From positions 95,095,198-95,159,197 of the forward strand of contig NC_080572.1 in the NCBI RefSeq assembly GCF_030247185.1: 64,000 bases of DNA, in the 5' to 3' direction. Positions 31,745 through 43,881 of the stretch are shown piece by piece. The notes below the pieces were generated by a model. That model was not told the DNA's origin and did not search any database. It worked only from the letters and a program-made list of their open reading frames with translations. This stretch comes from Malaya genurostris (lineage: Eukaryota > Arthropoda > Insecta > Diptera > Culicidae). Each line of letters starts with the position of its first letter. Position 1 is the first letter of the stretch. Both the position numbers and the translations under genes were made by a program.

Positions 31745-32215
31745 GAGAAAGTTGAGTGAAATTATTCGTCACACACGCATTTGCTGATCTTGACGAACTG
31801 ATTCGAATGGTGTATGGGTGTTATGTACTTCTAGTGTTTATGACTGAAAGTAGTTTAAATCAATATAATTATAAAATTGTTTTAACTCGAAAATTCTGCC
31901 ATCTTTGCCATCATCAGGTTGTTGCCAAAAATGAACCGTACTAGAATCGATCCGAGGCAATATGTTATGAAAAAGGATGCAGTCGTTTTGGTACTTAGAA
32001 ACAATTGCATATATACGTATACGTATTTTATTTACAAGGGCAATTGTGACAGATATTGTCAAAAAACTTAAAATCTTGACATAAAACTTCGTATAACCCA
32101 AAAAGTAAACATTCGATCTCAAAAACATTCAATAGCTTTCAGGGCGACAGAGACACCTTTCATTTGCAACTATTTTGATCCAAATCGGTCCTGTCATCTC
32201 TGAGATCTCGATATA
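31745..32215 (-). repeat. Dispersed repeat, inverted partner at 50320-50990
   Basis: Reverse complements of phrases at 50320-50990 are seen in order: the GTGTGTGAC/GATCTCGACAAACTG end, ATGATGGCAGAATT, GCATCCTTTTTCAT, AACAATTG and AAGTAAACATTCGATCTC. This copy lacks about 200 bases present in the other. No protein is encoded. Confidence 0.7.
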
Positions 32216-32339
32216 TATGTTGACAACACATATACAGACTCACCCACACGGACAATCGATTGGTATATGAAACTCGGATTTTTTTTAAAGTTTGAGCGAG
32301 TTCTATACCTATTTTTTATATTTATAAATAAAGGTTAGA

Positions 32340-34679
32340 ACCTTAATCCCAAATTCGGTTCTTTTCACATTTCTTTCTCTACGTGTAGCAAGTGATTGAT
32401 CAAGGAAAGAAATTTCGAGAAATCAAATCTTAAATCATTTCGTTACCTTCTTGCTTTATGAAAATTGCTGATCAAATCCGTTGCACATTTTTACTAGAAG
32501 ATCGCTATTTTTTCTCCGTGCAACGCTCACTAGTGTTATCTACCGGAATACTGCAGTGTATTCGAGCCATTTGTAGTATATTCAAAAAATGTAGTGTGGC
32601 AGCATGTTATTTTTCGACAGATATGTAGTGCATTTAATATAGAAACTCAACATTACTACATTTTATTTACATGGCCCAATGTATTCCATACATTAATAGA
32701 TAACATGGAAATATGACGGAGTAAAATAACACATTTTTTTATGAATGATCTTTGTTACTAGATGAACATGAATAGCTTTGCAAAATGATCAACAATTCAT
32801 ACTATTTCTGTGATTTACATAGACCTCTTGGTTGCTCAAATAAGATCTGGGGCATAGTGGTTGGTAATATGCCACAAAGTGATCGAATAAATTAATAGTA
32901 AAATAGCACGTATCGCCTTCAACCCGTTTAACTATTACTCACCGTTATCCAATCCATTTTAATCGATTACACGTATGCACTAATTGTTCAACATTCTATC
33001 CAGTCCTCTGTGATTTCGATAGAGTGATCACAATCACCTCTTCGGCGAACCCAACGACACTAGATCACACTTAATGCATCATTGTCTGGGTGCATCTATT
33101 TCACTATGTTTATATATTAACACAAAATCATCAAAGGAACTTCATTCGATTCCGTTTAGTATAAATGAGTCACCACACTTCAACAACAGCGCGCTTCCAT
33201 TCGAACTTGTACTTCTGCTGCAGTCGTTATAAACAATTTCATTCAGCATAACAGAGCCTGTGGTTTATTTCGTGGTCCATTCATAAAAATTTGCAAAACG
33301 TAGACGCGAGCGTTTCATTCATACATTCAATGAATTCACTCATCGACTTATGTATTCTCGCATTTATGCTGCTGACAGTATGAATACGGCATGCTTGACT
33401 CTGCAACGGTTTGTCACCACTCACCGTAATTGATGATAATTAATTCAAATTATTCGTGCCGGTTCCATCGCCAGCACTCACTAAACTGTAACAATAGTCG
33501 ATCGTCTCAACGTGTAGTAAAACTAGACCAAACAGCGAATAGTTATTGAATGCTTGGTAACACTACAAAACTGAACTCATAATATTACGATGAGATTCCA
33601 ACAAGTCCTTGGATACTACCGATCGTTGTCTATTTAATCGACGAACTGAGCGAATCGTTCGACGGATTCCTGAGAATGCGACTACGATACGGAAAATTGC
33701 GACTTGTCTTGAGAAGCTATTCAAAACAAATAAAGATATTATTGAAAACTTCCCGAGACGCGAGTCTCGCAAGGAATCTGCGTTCGTTGCGGACTGGTTG
33801 GTTGCTGTCTCTTGTGTATATTTGGTGGCTGTGCAACTATGAACAAACAGTTTGTTCAAATCGGCCCGTGGTAAGCTCGTTTAATACCGTCGTTGGGTTG
33901 AACTAGTGTTTATTGATTCTACGGAATCAACTGAGATACTAACAGCGGCTGGTGAGTTTCCGGTTCACCATAACCATTAAAATGATATCAACTTTACGAC
34001 ACGACACGGTAAAGCCAACATGGGCGAGATCTCTCTTGAACCAATAACAGCATTAGGAGCCCCAAACGGTGGACGGTGGCAGAAGACGAGGTGTGTGGAT
34101 CACAACTGGAACTGTAAAATGCGTTGGTGTCAAAATTGCCCTCGGCCGTTGTTGGTAGGCACTTCTTTCAACCAAGTGGCGTTCAGCACACCCGTAAACC
34201 GTAGATATCCTATATTATAGGTGCTTTTTAACTTCTTTCGTTGAATCTGGCTGATTGTGGTTGATGTTGGCAAACAAGTACGGGTATCGATATAGATTTC
34301 TATCCACATAAAAAAAACAAAACTTCAGAAATCGGTTCTTGGTGAGTCTTCCAGTACCAAACAATGAACAAATCCTTCAATCGATTGAATAAATATTGAC
34401 ATTATACTGTCTTTCTATATGAATTTGAAGCACCAAAAAGGCCTAATGTTTATTGTGATTCATCTTTTTTCGATTAGTTAATAGTCTTGTATAGTACTAT
34501 TACGAATGATAAACGCATATTCGAGTACTCACCATCTTTCTAGCATGTATTTAGCACTTTGCATATTGCATAGGTTTTTTGTTTCCTGGATTTTTTACTA
34601 CTGGTTAGTCAATGATTCGCTTTCTGTTTCTATTTGTTGCGATATTAAATTTATTAGAAACTATTAGGCTGACTCGATT
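32340..34679. other. Anonymous DNA, possibly host intergenic
   Basis: No recognised gene. A TATAAATG at about 33160 lies upstream of GC-richer sequence, and short overlapping frames occur at 33563-33906 on both strands. None has a recognisable domain. Confidence 0.45.
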
Positions 34680-35480
34680 TTTCCATACTTGGGCTAAAGT
34701 GAAAGGCACTATTTCAAAGAAAAATTTTTAAATTTCATCTGGATTCGACGGTCCCAAAACTACAACGAAAAATGCTTTCTCCGAAATGTCTTAAGCAATT
34801 TCCACAAACTCTGAATCAAACTGAAGGGTACTATTGTCTCACACAATTTATTTAAAAATTTTATGTTGATCAGATTTCCTGTCCCGGAAAAACTAGGTGA
34901 TGAGTGCAAAAACTGCTAACTGAATAGGTTGCTGTTATAAAAGAAGATGTTGAAAGATTTTTCTAGTTCACAATTCTTGTAAGTAATCTCAAAATCACAT
35001 CGGATTTACCGAACCCCAGATTCCGGAACCGAAAGTACCGGAAATAATTTATTTTATTTATTTCATTTATTTATACCGGGCTTTCCCCAGAAATAATTGT
35101 CAAAAACAGCAAACGTAACTCATTCCATTTTCTCAGAGATGACTCAACTGATTTTCACAAATTTTGATTCAAATGAAATTTCTAATGGTCCCCTGCATAA
35201 TTTCTGAATTTGATCCAGTCCCGATTTCCGGTTCCAGAAGTGCCGGGTAATGAGTATTTAAAGTTTCATACCGGCGATGATGCAAAACCGTTAGAAATCT
35301 TCTGAATTGTGCTCAAAACTGCTCAAATTAGTCGATGACCAAACGAACCGACTTCCGCTACACCGATTACCGAGTTCCTATGCCGAAAGTACCGGTAATA
35401 GTGGTCAAAAACTGAGAAATGGAACTCACTCACATTTCTCAGAGATGAAGGGACAGAAATTCTCAAACTGTGTTCCATAG
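34680..35480 (+). repeat. Diverged dispersed repeat units with a 40-bp insertion
   Basis: Three or four diverged units each contain a TTTCTCAGAGATGA-like phrase and a TTCCGGTTCC-like phrase. One is interrupted at about 35047-35086 by TTTATTTATACCGGGCTTTC. A related TTTATTTATACCCGGCTTT is at 8459. Non-coding. Confidence 0.6.
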
Positions 35481-35765
35481 GCTGCTATTGAAATTTATCC
35501 GCACCCAAACAATTTTTTTTTGTTTTCTGTCAGTAGTCAAAGTAAAGTATTTTGAAAAACACCAAAGTGTTATATATGATAAAATGAGTGATATTAGGAA
35601 GTCATCATCACTCTATTACATGGATTAAAACAGGTTTTTCTCCCACTACTAGTCTTTAGTTTGTTTAATCTTTTCCTTAAAAAAATGGACATGTTTTAGA
35701 TGATGATACATTTATTTGCACTACATCACATTTAAGATAACACATAATCAACAATAGTTCGCCAC

Positions 35766-37770
35766 CAGGGCCGGTAAAACATGTTAAGCCCAGGTGGGTA
35801 GTTTTTCGATTTTTTAACAATATTATTTTTTCGTTATTAATTTACATGCAACGTGTAAATTCTAAGTTTAAAGCGTTTTCGGTATTTTGTTTTAAAACGA
35901 AATTGGACATTTAAGGATTAAATACGCCATGAAACACTACTGTGGGGTTATTCGAACTGTTGACGTAGGACTCCCCAACTAGATTCAAAATCACTGCCAA
36001 TATTTGTTTTGAGTATTAGGGCAGTGGCCTTGCCTTGTTCCGTATAAACTTATTTGTGTGTGCGAATTTTCGAAATTAATTCTTTGAGAATTTTAGTTAC
36101 TCTGACCGTTAAGTTCGTTGGGGCTGATGATGGCAGGTGCTGAATTCGCACATGTCATCCTGCCGATTTTCGATCAAAATATGTCTCGTGCGAAGCGAAC
36201 GGCGCATAAAACAAATCCATGAACAGTCCAGTCGCTGATGTGCAAAATGTCCTCAAAATGTCCCAAGACTGACCCAAATGTCAAACTTACCTCATTTTTC
36301 GAAAGAACCAACCTTCAGATGTCAAATTTTCACCTTGATCTCACCGTGGTGTTACTTGTTCACTTATGAAAAAATGGAAATAACAAGTTCTGTATGCTGA
36401 TAAAGCAACGGTTTTAGAGGTGTTACCCGCACTCGGATCCATTGAAAATAAAGATTTGTGTGTATTCTGATTTCAAACGGGACCAAATGAGGCAATCGTC
36501 AGAAAAAGTCAAGCAAGTTTTGAAAATCGCGATGAATGAACGCAGAATTGAAGTTCATAAAATTAAATATGCTGAAATGGTTAGGACATCAACTGGAAGC
36601 GCTGTTATGATTACGCGAAAATCTGGGCATATTAAAGGTTTTTTTTTCCAATCGAACAAAAGCAACAATGCACTAACGATCCAAAGAGCTGTTTGGCACT
36701 GTTAAGTCGTAATAAATAGGATTTCTTTTGTTTGTATGAAACAGTGAACGAAACTTGGATCCACTATTTTTCTCCAGAGTCATATTAGCATTCATACGGA
36801 GAAAGTCGTCCGAAAATGTAACAGGTAGGTGGAACAATAATAAACATTGACTATATTGAAAAGGAAAGCACCATCTAAAGTGATTATTACATTGAACTAT
36901 TGTTGCGTTTGTAATGCGACATCGAAAAAACCATTTTTAACCAAGACAATGCTCCGTGCCACAAGTCAATGAAAATAATGGCCAAATTGAACGGATTGGT
37001 CTTCGTTCTGTTTCCTCACCCACCATATTCTCAATAACCTAGCCCCCAGCGATTACTTGTCCTACGAAGGCCCGGCGGGTGGCCCGCATGCTGGTCATCG
37101 ACTGGAGCGGTCTTCCGTGGGCGGTGATGGTGATGTTACGGAAGAGGAACGTACTCATTGAAGAGCAGAAATCTTATGAAACCCGTGGAAATCCTGATAA
37201 AATGTGTTGGGAAACAAGAAAAAATAGACATGGTTCGTTACACATTGAAGTTTGAATCACCAATTATCTGAAATGTATAGATTTATCTACTCGAATCGTT
37301 GCGTAAAAATATATCCAAGCATTTATTTCCCGTATTTTGAACTTGCGCCTCGGTATAGCAAACAACGACGTAGCCCTACGTCAAAAGATTCTGAGTAATT
37401 TTATTTTTTATCGGTACTTTCCAATACACGAGTGATTCATTGATCAGATGCTTAAGCTCGTCTCTTCTTGTTGGAAAAAAGTAAAAGTTAAGTTACTGAA
37501 AGATTTCTGCTTACTCAAATGATCCTTGTCACATCTTACCTTTCTGCTGTATATCTTCACACCATTACTCTACTAGCTGAGTACTAGGATTCTATAATTT
37601 TGATTTTATTTATTATTCCGAGTTACATTAAAAATGTTCTTATTGTTATAAATAATACTTCTTCTTAAACCTTCGATATTCATGAATAATACTTATATTA
37701 CCATTGTTTTTCGTTAGAAATTTCAGGTGGGTAGTACTACTCACCGTACCCACCTCTTTTACCGGCCCTG
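35766..37770. mobile_element. 14-bp TIR (CAGGGCCGGTAAAA) element, hAT-like ends
   Basis: CAGGGCCGGTAAAA at 35766-35779 is matched perfectly by its reverse complement at 37757-37770, and an inner AGGTGGGTA is also shared by both ends. The CAGGG terminus suggests hAT. However, the eight bases outside (TTCGCCAC and TACGTTCT) do not match, so the duplication is absent or an end has been rearranged. The right end abuts the RTE LINE exactly where that element is broken. The interior holds a mariner remnant and no hAT transposase. Confidence 0.6.
36440..37210 (+). pseudogene. mariner transposase remnant inside the TIR element
   Basis: 36442-36705 reads like the mariner helix-turn-helix and linker (MNERRIEVHKI, EMVRTSTGSAVMI). 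After a frame change, NETWIHYFSPES (first catalytic block with D to N), INIDYIEKESTI and NQDNAPCHKSMKIMAKLNG (second block) appear, then FPHPPYS and LAPSDYLSY. Stops and frameshifts are numerous. It is of the same general type as the mariner at 46624-47978. Confidence 0.8.
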
Positions 37771-37779
37771 TACGTTCTA

Positions 37780-39444
37780 CCTGGTCCACCCATCTTGCCC
37801 GCTGCGCTCCCGCCTTCTTGTTCCAGTCGGATTTGTGGCAAACACCAGTTTAGCAGGGTAGTTGTCCGGTATTCTTGCGACATGCTCTGCCTACCGCATT
37901 CTTCCGCCTTTGGCCACTTTCTGGATGTTGGGTTCGCCGTAGAGTTCAGCGAGCTCGTGGTTCATTCTACGCCGCCACACCGCCGAAGATCGTCCTTAGC
38001 ACGCGTTACTCGAAAACTCCAAGTGCTTGAAGGTCCTCCTCGAGCATGATCCATGCTTCGTGTCCGTAGAGGATCACCGGTCTTTTATAAGTCTTCGTGT
38101 TTCACAGCTCACATTGTTGTCTTTCATCACCAGTCCAGCCTTTGCTGCTTTGTGTTTCCGGCGTGTGTACATTTCTGCCACCGTTCCAAAGTTTCTCTCG
38201 ATAATGGCTGTGTCATCCACACAAATTGACTGGATTTTGTGAAAATCGTACCCCGGCTGTTAAGCCCGGCTCGTCGCATTACTCCTTCCAAGGCGATGTT
38301 GAATAGTAGGCATGAGAGTCCGTCACCTTTTCGCAGTCTTCGGCGAGATCCGAATGAACTGGATAGTGCACCCGAGACCCTTACGCAGTTTTGCACACCG
38401 TCCATCGTCGCTTTCATCATTCTAGTCAGCTTCACAGGGAAACTGTTCTCGTCCATAATTTTCCATTGCTCTATGCGGTCGATACTATCGTATGCCGCTT
38501 TGAAGTCGATGAACAGGTGATGGTGGGACCTGGTGTTCACGGCATTTTTGGAGGATATGCCGCATGGTGAAGATCTGGCCCGTTGTCGATCGGCCATCGA
38601 CGAAACCGGCTTGATAACTTCCCACGAACTCATTCATTTTAGGTGATAGACGGCGGAAGATGATCTGGGACAGCACTTTGCAGGCGACAATCAGAATTGT
38701 GATCGCTCGGAAGTTCTCGCATTCCAAATGGTCGCCTTTCTTGTGAATGGGGCAAATTATCCCTTCCTTCCACTGACTATTAATCGGTGCATACACGTGG
38801 CCAACTTTTCTGGGCCCATTTTGATGAGTTCAGCTGCGATGCCATCCTTACCAGCTGCTTTGTTGGTTTTGACCAGGTGCATGGCATCCTCAAGTTCCCT
38901 CAGTGTGGGACCTGGATCATTTCCGTCTCCTGCTGCACTGACATAGTCGTTTCCTCTGTCATCTTGAACCCCCATGCCTACGTTCTACGCGCCGTTCAGG
39001 TGCTTATCGAAGTGCTGCTTCCACCTTTTAATCACCTCACGTCCATCCGTTAAGAAGATCCTCTCCTTTTCCTTGCACATTTCGGCTCGCGGCACAGGGC
39101 CGTTGAGGGATTTGTTGAGCTTCTTGTAGAATGTCCGCTTTTCTTGGGAGCGGTACAGCAGTTCCATTTCCTCGCACTCCGCTTCTTCCAGGTGGCGTTT
39201 TTTTTCTCCCGAAAGATGCGGGTCTGCTCTTTTCGCTTCTTCCATGCTGCAGCATTACCGCCCGTACTGCGTCCTTCTCCTCCTAAATGCACTCTTCGTC
39301 GAACCATTCTTTCCGTCGACTCCGTTCCACGTACCCGACGGTGCACTCGGCTGCGTTGTTTATGGCTGCTTTTACTGTACTCCAGCAGTCTTCTAGGGGA
39401 ACCACATCGAGCTCGCCTCCGTCTGGCAACGCTGCCTCGAGATT
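37780..39444 (-). pseudogene. RTE reverse transcriptase and C-terminal remnant
   Basis: The linker (39346-38985) contains a lysine/glutamate-rich stretch. The RT then gives LVKTNKAAGKDGIAAELIKMG, GIICPIHKKGDHLECENFRA, FVGSYQAGFVDGRSTT and FIDFKAAYDSIDR (first catalytic Asp intact), then GDGLSCLLFNIALEGVMRRAG. The YADD box is destroyed by a frameshift (about 38235), and most of the thumb is deleted (38200-38090). A last piece with NHELAELYGEPNIQKVAKG-like sequence ends near 37790. Confidence 0.8.
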
Positions 39445-40126
39445 CTACGCGTATGCTAAAGCGACATCCGGTTGCTTCAATCGCTCTATGTTGTACCGTG
39501 GCGGTAGCTGGTACCGTGCATTGTTGATGACGGAGAGTTTTGGGCGCAGTTTCACCATCACCAGATAGAGGTCAGAGTCGACGTTAGCGCCACGATAGGT
39601 CCTGACGTCGATAATGTCGGCGAAGTGCCTTCCATCAATCAGAACGTGTAACGGTGTAACGATAAGTGAGGCGGTGTAACGATAAGTGCTACGAATACCC
39701 ATGTTCTTGGAGGCGGCAAAATCGATGAGTCGTAAGCCGTTTTCGTTTGTCAGCTGGTGCGCGCTGAATCGTCGGTCTGAACTCCTCCTCCTGGCCTACC
39801 TGAGCGTTTAGATCTCCTATGATGATCTTGACGTCGTGGCATGGGCAGCAGTCGTACTCACGTTCGAGCTGCGCGTAAAATGCGTCCTTGTCATCATCAG
39901 TGCTTCCGGAGTGAGGGCTGTGCACGTTGATTATGCTAAAGTTGAAGAAACGGCCCTTGATCCTCAACCGGCACATTCTTTCGTCGATCGGCCACCAACC
40001 GCTCACGTGCCTCTGCATATCACCCATCTCGATGAAAGCTGTTCCCAGCTCGCGTGTATTGCCGCAGCTCTGGTAGATGGTATGATCACCTCTAAACGTT
40101 CGCACCATAGATCCAGTCCAACACAC
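39445..40126 (-). pseudogene. RTE endonuclease domain remnant
   Basis: The frame from 40126 gives WTGSMVRTFRGDHTIYQSCG, CRLRIKGRFFNFSIINVHSP and IIIGDLNAQVG (catalytic Asp and Asn). After a frameshift at about 39690 it continues with HVLIDGRHFADIIDVRTYRG and VDSDLYLVMVKLRPKLS. The catalytic SDH appears as SDL, so His is lost. It is broken by frame changes and a small duplication (GTGTAACGATAAGTG twice, 39654-39686). Confidence 0.8.
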
Positions 40127-40745
40127 CTCCTGCAGCGCTACGATGCCGAACCCGCGGATCCTTAGTAAATCACCGAAAATGCGGGTGCTCCCGATGAAGT
40201 TGAGAGATCGGCAGTTCCACGTACCGAGCTTCCAATCGCAAGTCCTTTTTCGTCGCAGGGGTCGTTGCCATAGGTCTCGATTCGTCTTACTCTCTTGCTG
40301 ATCTTCCGTTGCAATAGTTTTTTTTACGGCTGGCTCGCAGGGCCGGACACCAACCCCCTAAATTTCCGGGGGACCATAGTGCACAGTTGAGCTTAGAGTC
40401 CTTCACTGGCACTCGGACGTCGATCAGCCGCCCTTAACATGGGGATCAGACGCTGATGTGAGCCGCTCCTAACCAGGAGAACAGACGCTTAGGCTTGCAG
40501 CAGCACAACCCCCCCCCCCCTTCCAAGTCAGCCTACGACCAAAGTTCCCACCGGGGTTGGTTACCCGATCTTCCCTAAGGTTGCTCGCAGCCCAGCCGGT
40601 TCCGCGGGGAGGTAGGGATAGGAGTTACTGGGAAGAGGCTGATGACCTCAATGGGGTCTGTGTTGCTCGTTAACCAGCCCAGTGATGATAAAAAAGCTCA
40701 AACTGATAATTGTTTTTGACAAATTCCCCATGGTAATTATTTAAG

Positions 40746-41200
40746 CTAACTTGTAAAAAAATCCACGCCTTTGCGAGCGCCCTTCCAACAGATAACCGGA
40801 ACATTCGCAATGGCGGATGCAAAGATGCGTGTAGACATGTTTTTTTTTGTTTTTTTTATCTTCGTTTTATTTATCAATTCCTCCTCTGTTTTCGTGACAA
40901 AATTGTTAGAGTAGATCTTACGATTTAGGTTGGCACAGAAATTCTCGATGGGACGCAGCTGAGGGACGTTGGGCGGGCTCATCGACTTGGGTACCACATC
41001 GATATTCAGCCGCACCATCTTCTCCAACGATCGCTTCGAGTAGTGGGTCGACGCCAAATCCGACCAGAACACCGCGTCTTCGTCCTTATTGCATTTCTTA
41101 TTATAAATTTCCCCATTCACGGCCAATCCGGAGCGAAAGAAGAACTGCGTTGCGTCATTGCCTGCATCTGCAAAACCAGTGGATTCGACTTCCGCTTCCT
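40746..41200 (-). pseudogene. DD37E (ITmD37E-type) transposase remnant
   Basis: The open frame 41126-40746 encodes the C-terminal catalytic half. FWSDLASTHYSKRSLEKM carries the second Asp and PPNVPQLRPIENFCANLNRK carries the Glu, with exactly 37 residues between them. This DD37E spacing is characteristic of mosquito ITmD37E elements. The N-terminal DNA-binding half and the first Asp are missing; upstream sequence to about 41200 gives only weak matches in another frame. About 15 residues also seem deleted before DEDAVFW, and the usual Trp after ENF is Cys. Confidence 0.8.
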
Positions 41201-41225
41201 GACATGTATGTCGGTTGTCTTTTCT

Positions 41226-41520
41226 ATATTGGCAGGTAGAAATACGATGTTATATTGGAAAAAGACATAAACAAAACATCAACTTCTTTTTGAAAATTTG
41301 TCTTCTAAATCGCTGTTTTCTTTGCTCGACTTCGCGAAATCGACTATCTCACTGAAAACTTTGAGCACTCGGAAAACATAAACCGAATACAAGTAGTACA
41401 CCGGACGGCGTAGCTTGGAAGATTGGAAGATACAAAAAACATCATTTGACATATACAATTAGAGTGCAACATTCGAGACTCATTTCACTGCTCTGCGTAA
41501 AAACATTATTACGCACAATC
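41226..41520 (-). repeat. 295-bp repeat, inverted partner at 47087-47384
   Basis: The reverse complement of this segment matches 47087-47384 throughout, for example TCGATTTCGCGAAGTCGA, AAACAGCGATTTAGAAGA and ATCTTCCAA. It lies directly upstream (in element sense) of the DD37E remnant, so it may be that element's 5' non-coding region. Confidence 0.8.
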
Positions 41521-41934
41521 GCCTCAAATGCGCACAAATTCTGAATAAATACACTTTCCACTAAGAGTTTACGTCATTTTTACATATCAGTTTATAAAAT
41601 TTATATATGGATATATCGTAACACATGCGAAAAACATCAAAACAATTTGCAAGCAGTTTCAACAAAACTGTCCTTATTAGCTTTTTAATGGATTGTTTTG
41701 CTTTGACACTTCTCATGAGTTTTTGGCTAATAAACTTGTTAATAAAACCAATTTCATTTTTTGTTTTCTTTGTGCTGTCCTTCAGAAATGATGGTGATAG
41801 AAAAATAGAAACAAATTTTCTGATTGTAATAACAAAATTAGTTATCAATGAGAATTTCGTGTTGGATTGAAATATTGCTGGTTTGTGTCCAGGATATTAT
41901 CTGAAAAAAAGAGTTTTTTCAGCAAAATAAATTC
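41521..41934. other. AT-rich DNA
   Basis: Two opposing short frames (41561-41870) have no recognisable domain. Nothing else seen. Confidence 0.45.
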
Positions 41935-42047
41935 TCAATTTTAACTAATTTTATAGTTATTTTGGAAATTCTGTTGTTAAAATCAACTAATTCAAAAACA
42001 GTAATACGAATTAGGCGCAGAGCTAATTTCGGTCGTTCTGTGTGTGT
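41935..42047 (-). mobile_element. MITE fragment, (T)CACGGA family
   Basis: The reverse complement matches the first 115 bases of the copy at 44321 (GAACGACCGAAATTAGCTCT, AACTATAAAATTAGTTAAAA). Only the terminal part is present. Confidence 0.7.
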
Positions 42048-42307
42048 TAAATTTGATATCTAATTTTTCACAACTATTGTTATAAATGTCTGCTTTCGGA
42101 CTGTTGTAGTTATATCCAATTCAATAATAATTGTGATACAAACGTTCCAAAATCTGTTACGATTTGGTTTCCGCTAGGAATTTTTTTGTTGTTCTTTTTG
42201 TTATTCAAACAGTTTACCAGCCAAAAATATTTCTAAATTTGTTAGAAAATATTTCTGAAATAAATAACTCCAGCTGTTATAATTCTGTTATTACCATCTG
42301 ATCGGGG
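42048..42307 (-). mobile_element. CCCGATCAGATG-family TIR element, one end
   Basis: It ends with CCATCTGATCGGGG (42294-42307). Its body (AATCTGTTACGATTTGG, GAAAATATTTCTGAAATAAAT) is inverted and diverged at 52605-52855. The partner copy carries the opposite end (CATCTGATCGGG at 53191-53202), so the family has CCCGATCAGATG inverted termini. Confidence 0.65.
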
Positions 42308-43440
42308 GAACTTTCAAATTTTGTCGGCTGACTTATGAGTTACTATGATTGATGCATCATGAAATTTTTGCTCATTCTTTAAATGCAAACGTTAATATTC
42401 TTTACAACCATATGTTTTGTGAAACAGCTATTAGCTGAAAATATTGACTGAAGAAGAAGAGAGATTTAAATGTTTTAAATGGATACCTAAGGGATGTATG
42501 GGAAATGGGTTACCAAAGCATTGCTTACTTTAAGATCTAGCACATAAGCAAGTGATGATCTTAAGGTCTATCCGCACTATGCCAACCTGAGCGACCAGAC
42601 ACCTTTTTTCTGCTTCGACTATGGTGCAGCTGTTTGCATGTGCAGCTCATTCATAGCCGAAGCAGAAAAAAGAAGTCGAGATCTGGCCAGTTTCGGACGT
42701 GGCCGAGTGGAGCCTTCCAGAGGTTAAAGTTTGAAGTTATAGAAATATAGGTATAGAAAGGTTATGGAAGTACTGAAAAAACATACCTTTTACCGGAGCC
42801 TCGGACACCCCTGCACGGACATAATTCCGATTCTACAAATGAGCATATTGAGAATATGATGAAAGTATTTTCATATTATGATAATACTCGATAATACTAA
42901 TTCTCGGATCATGAATTATTTGGATTTATTTTGCTGAAATTTAAACGTTACGCACCGGAATAAGAAAATACTTCATAATTAACTCTCTGCTGTTTTTTTT
43001 TCAGTCTTATTTTCAAATAGTCCAACGTGTTTCGTTTCCGTGAGAAACCACTCTATTACTCATGTTGATTACATTCCGAATTTCCTAATCAGCAACAATT
43101 AATCTAGTTAGTTCTATATTAAACTTCTAAAAAATTCTGCTGATATCGATGCAGCAATAGATTATTCGAATCATTACATAATTGAAGCTAGTAATCTATC
43201 AGCCCCAAAGCATAAACACATACAACAATTACGTTATCAAATTGAATGGTTTGGAATTGGTATAGTTTAATCAAGCAACATAGTTAGGCTTAACGTATGA
43301 CAAAAAACTCACTTTCAAGGATCACATAGAAGGATTCCAGGCGAAGTGTATTAAATATATTAAATGTTTAAATGTTTATATTATAATGAAATTCTAAGCT
43401 CTGTCTTAAGAACAAATTATCAATTTAGGAACAAGTTTTC
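42308..43440. other. AT-rich DNA with a palindrome
   Basis: No gene. The palindrome at 42604-42672 is listed separately. A dispersed-repeat scrap (TTTTACCGGAGCCTCGGACA) lies near 42789. Confidence 0.5.
42604..42672. repeat. Near-perfect palindrome (hairpin)
   Basis: The left arm TTTTTTCTGCTTCGACTATG (42604-42623, continuing to CAGCTG) pairs with the right arm CATAGCCGAAGCAGAAAAAA (42652-42671). The arms are about 29 bp with a small loop. One arm recurs at 25260-25292. It looks like a small foldback element. Confidence 0.75.
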
Positions 43441-43881
43441 AGGCGAGCCATGCTTTATGCAGTATCAATTTGGTCAAATTGTTTTTCCACCAGGAAGAAA
43501 ATTTTGAAAATTACTTTGAAACGCCCTTCCTGGTTTAGTGTAAATAAGTTACACAGACTCACAAATATAGAACCATTAGGTGTAATGTCACATAGTATTA
43601 TAAGCAAATTCCGACAAAAATCGATGCAATCTTCAGTTGAATCGATTTGCTCTCTGTATTAGTTAGTATGTTCCTTTTCACCATTCTCCATTACAAGTAA
43701 GTTTTCAATTTTCCCTACAAAAAATCACAGAATTACGGAAGTAAAAGATGTCTTAATGGTAATAACCAAATTATGTATATAATATGGCTGAAAAGTCACC
43801 ACTTGTGGCTGAATAACCAACTTAAATCTTTATAATTTAAATTTCACTCATATTACAATAAATAACACATTGAAAAAAACA
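43441..43881 (+). pseudogene. 5'-truncated Jockey-clade LINE 3' end
   Basis: The frame 43450-43662 encodes LYAVSIWSNCFSTRKKI, RPSWFSVNKLHRLTNIEPLG and a FRQKSMQSSVESICSLY C-terminus. That is the end of ORF2 in mosquito Jockey-clade (Juan-type) LINEs. It is followed by a 3' UTR of about 200 bases and an A-rich end (TTGAAAAAAACA near 43870-43881). There is no endonuclease or RT core; this is a typical 5'-truncated insertion. Confidence 0.75.

Larger units (their letters stand above)
37771..40690 (-). mobile_element. Decayed RTE-clade (JAM1-like) LINE
   Basis: A minus-strand LINE with an endonuclease (40126-39445) and reverse transcriptase (39245-38127). It has the RTE layout and sequence style known from mosquito JAM1-type elements: a single main ORF and no RNase H. 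The GC-rich region 40360-40690, with a C-run at 40508-40520, is its probable 5' part. The C-terminal part (38050-37790) is preserved in a different frame. The 3' end is missing at 37771, where another element's TIR begins. Confidence 0.82.

Noticed and set aside
33563..33906. Overlapping frames of 76-98 codons
   Set aside because: They lie on both strands over the same DNA, show no domain and have no codon bias that I can judge.
38727..39568. Plus-strand frames opposite the RTE remnant
   Set aside because: They are antisense shadows of the minus-strand RTE coding region, which has the recognisable RT and endonuclease motifs.
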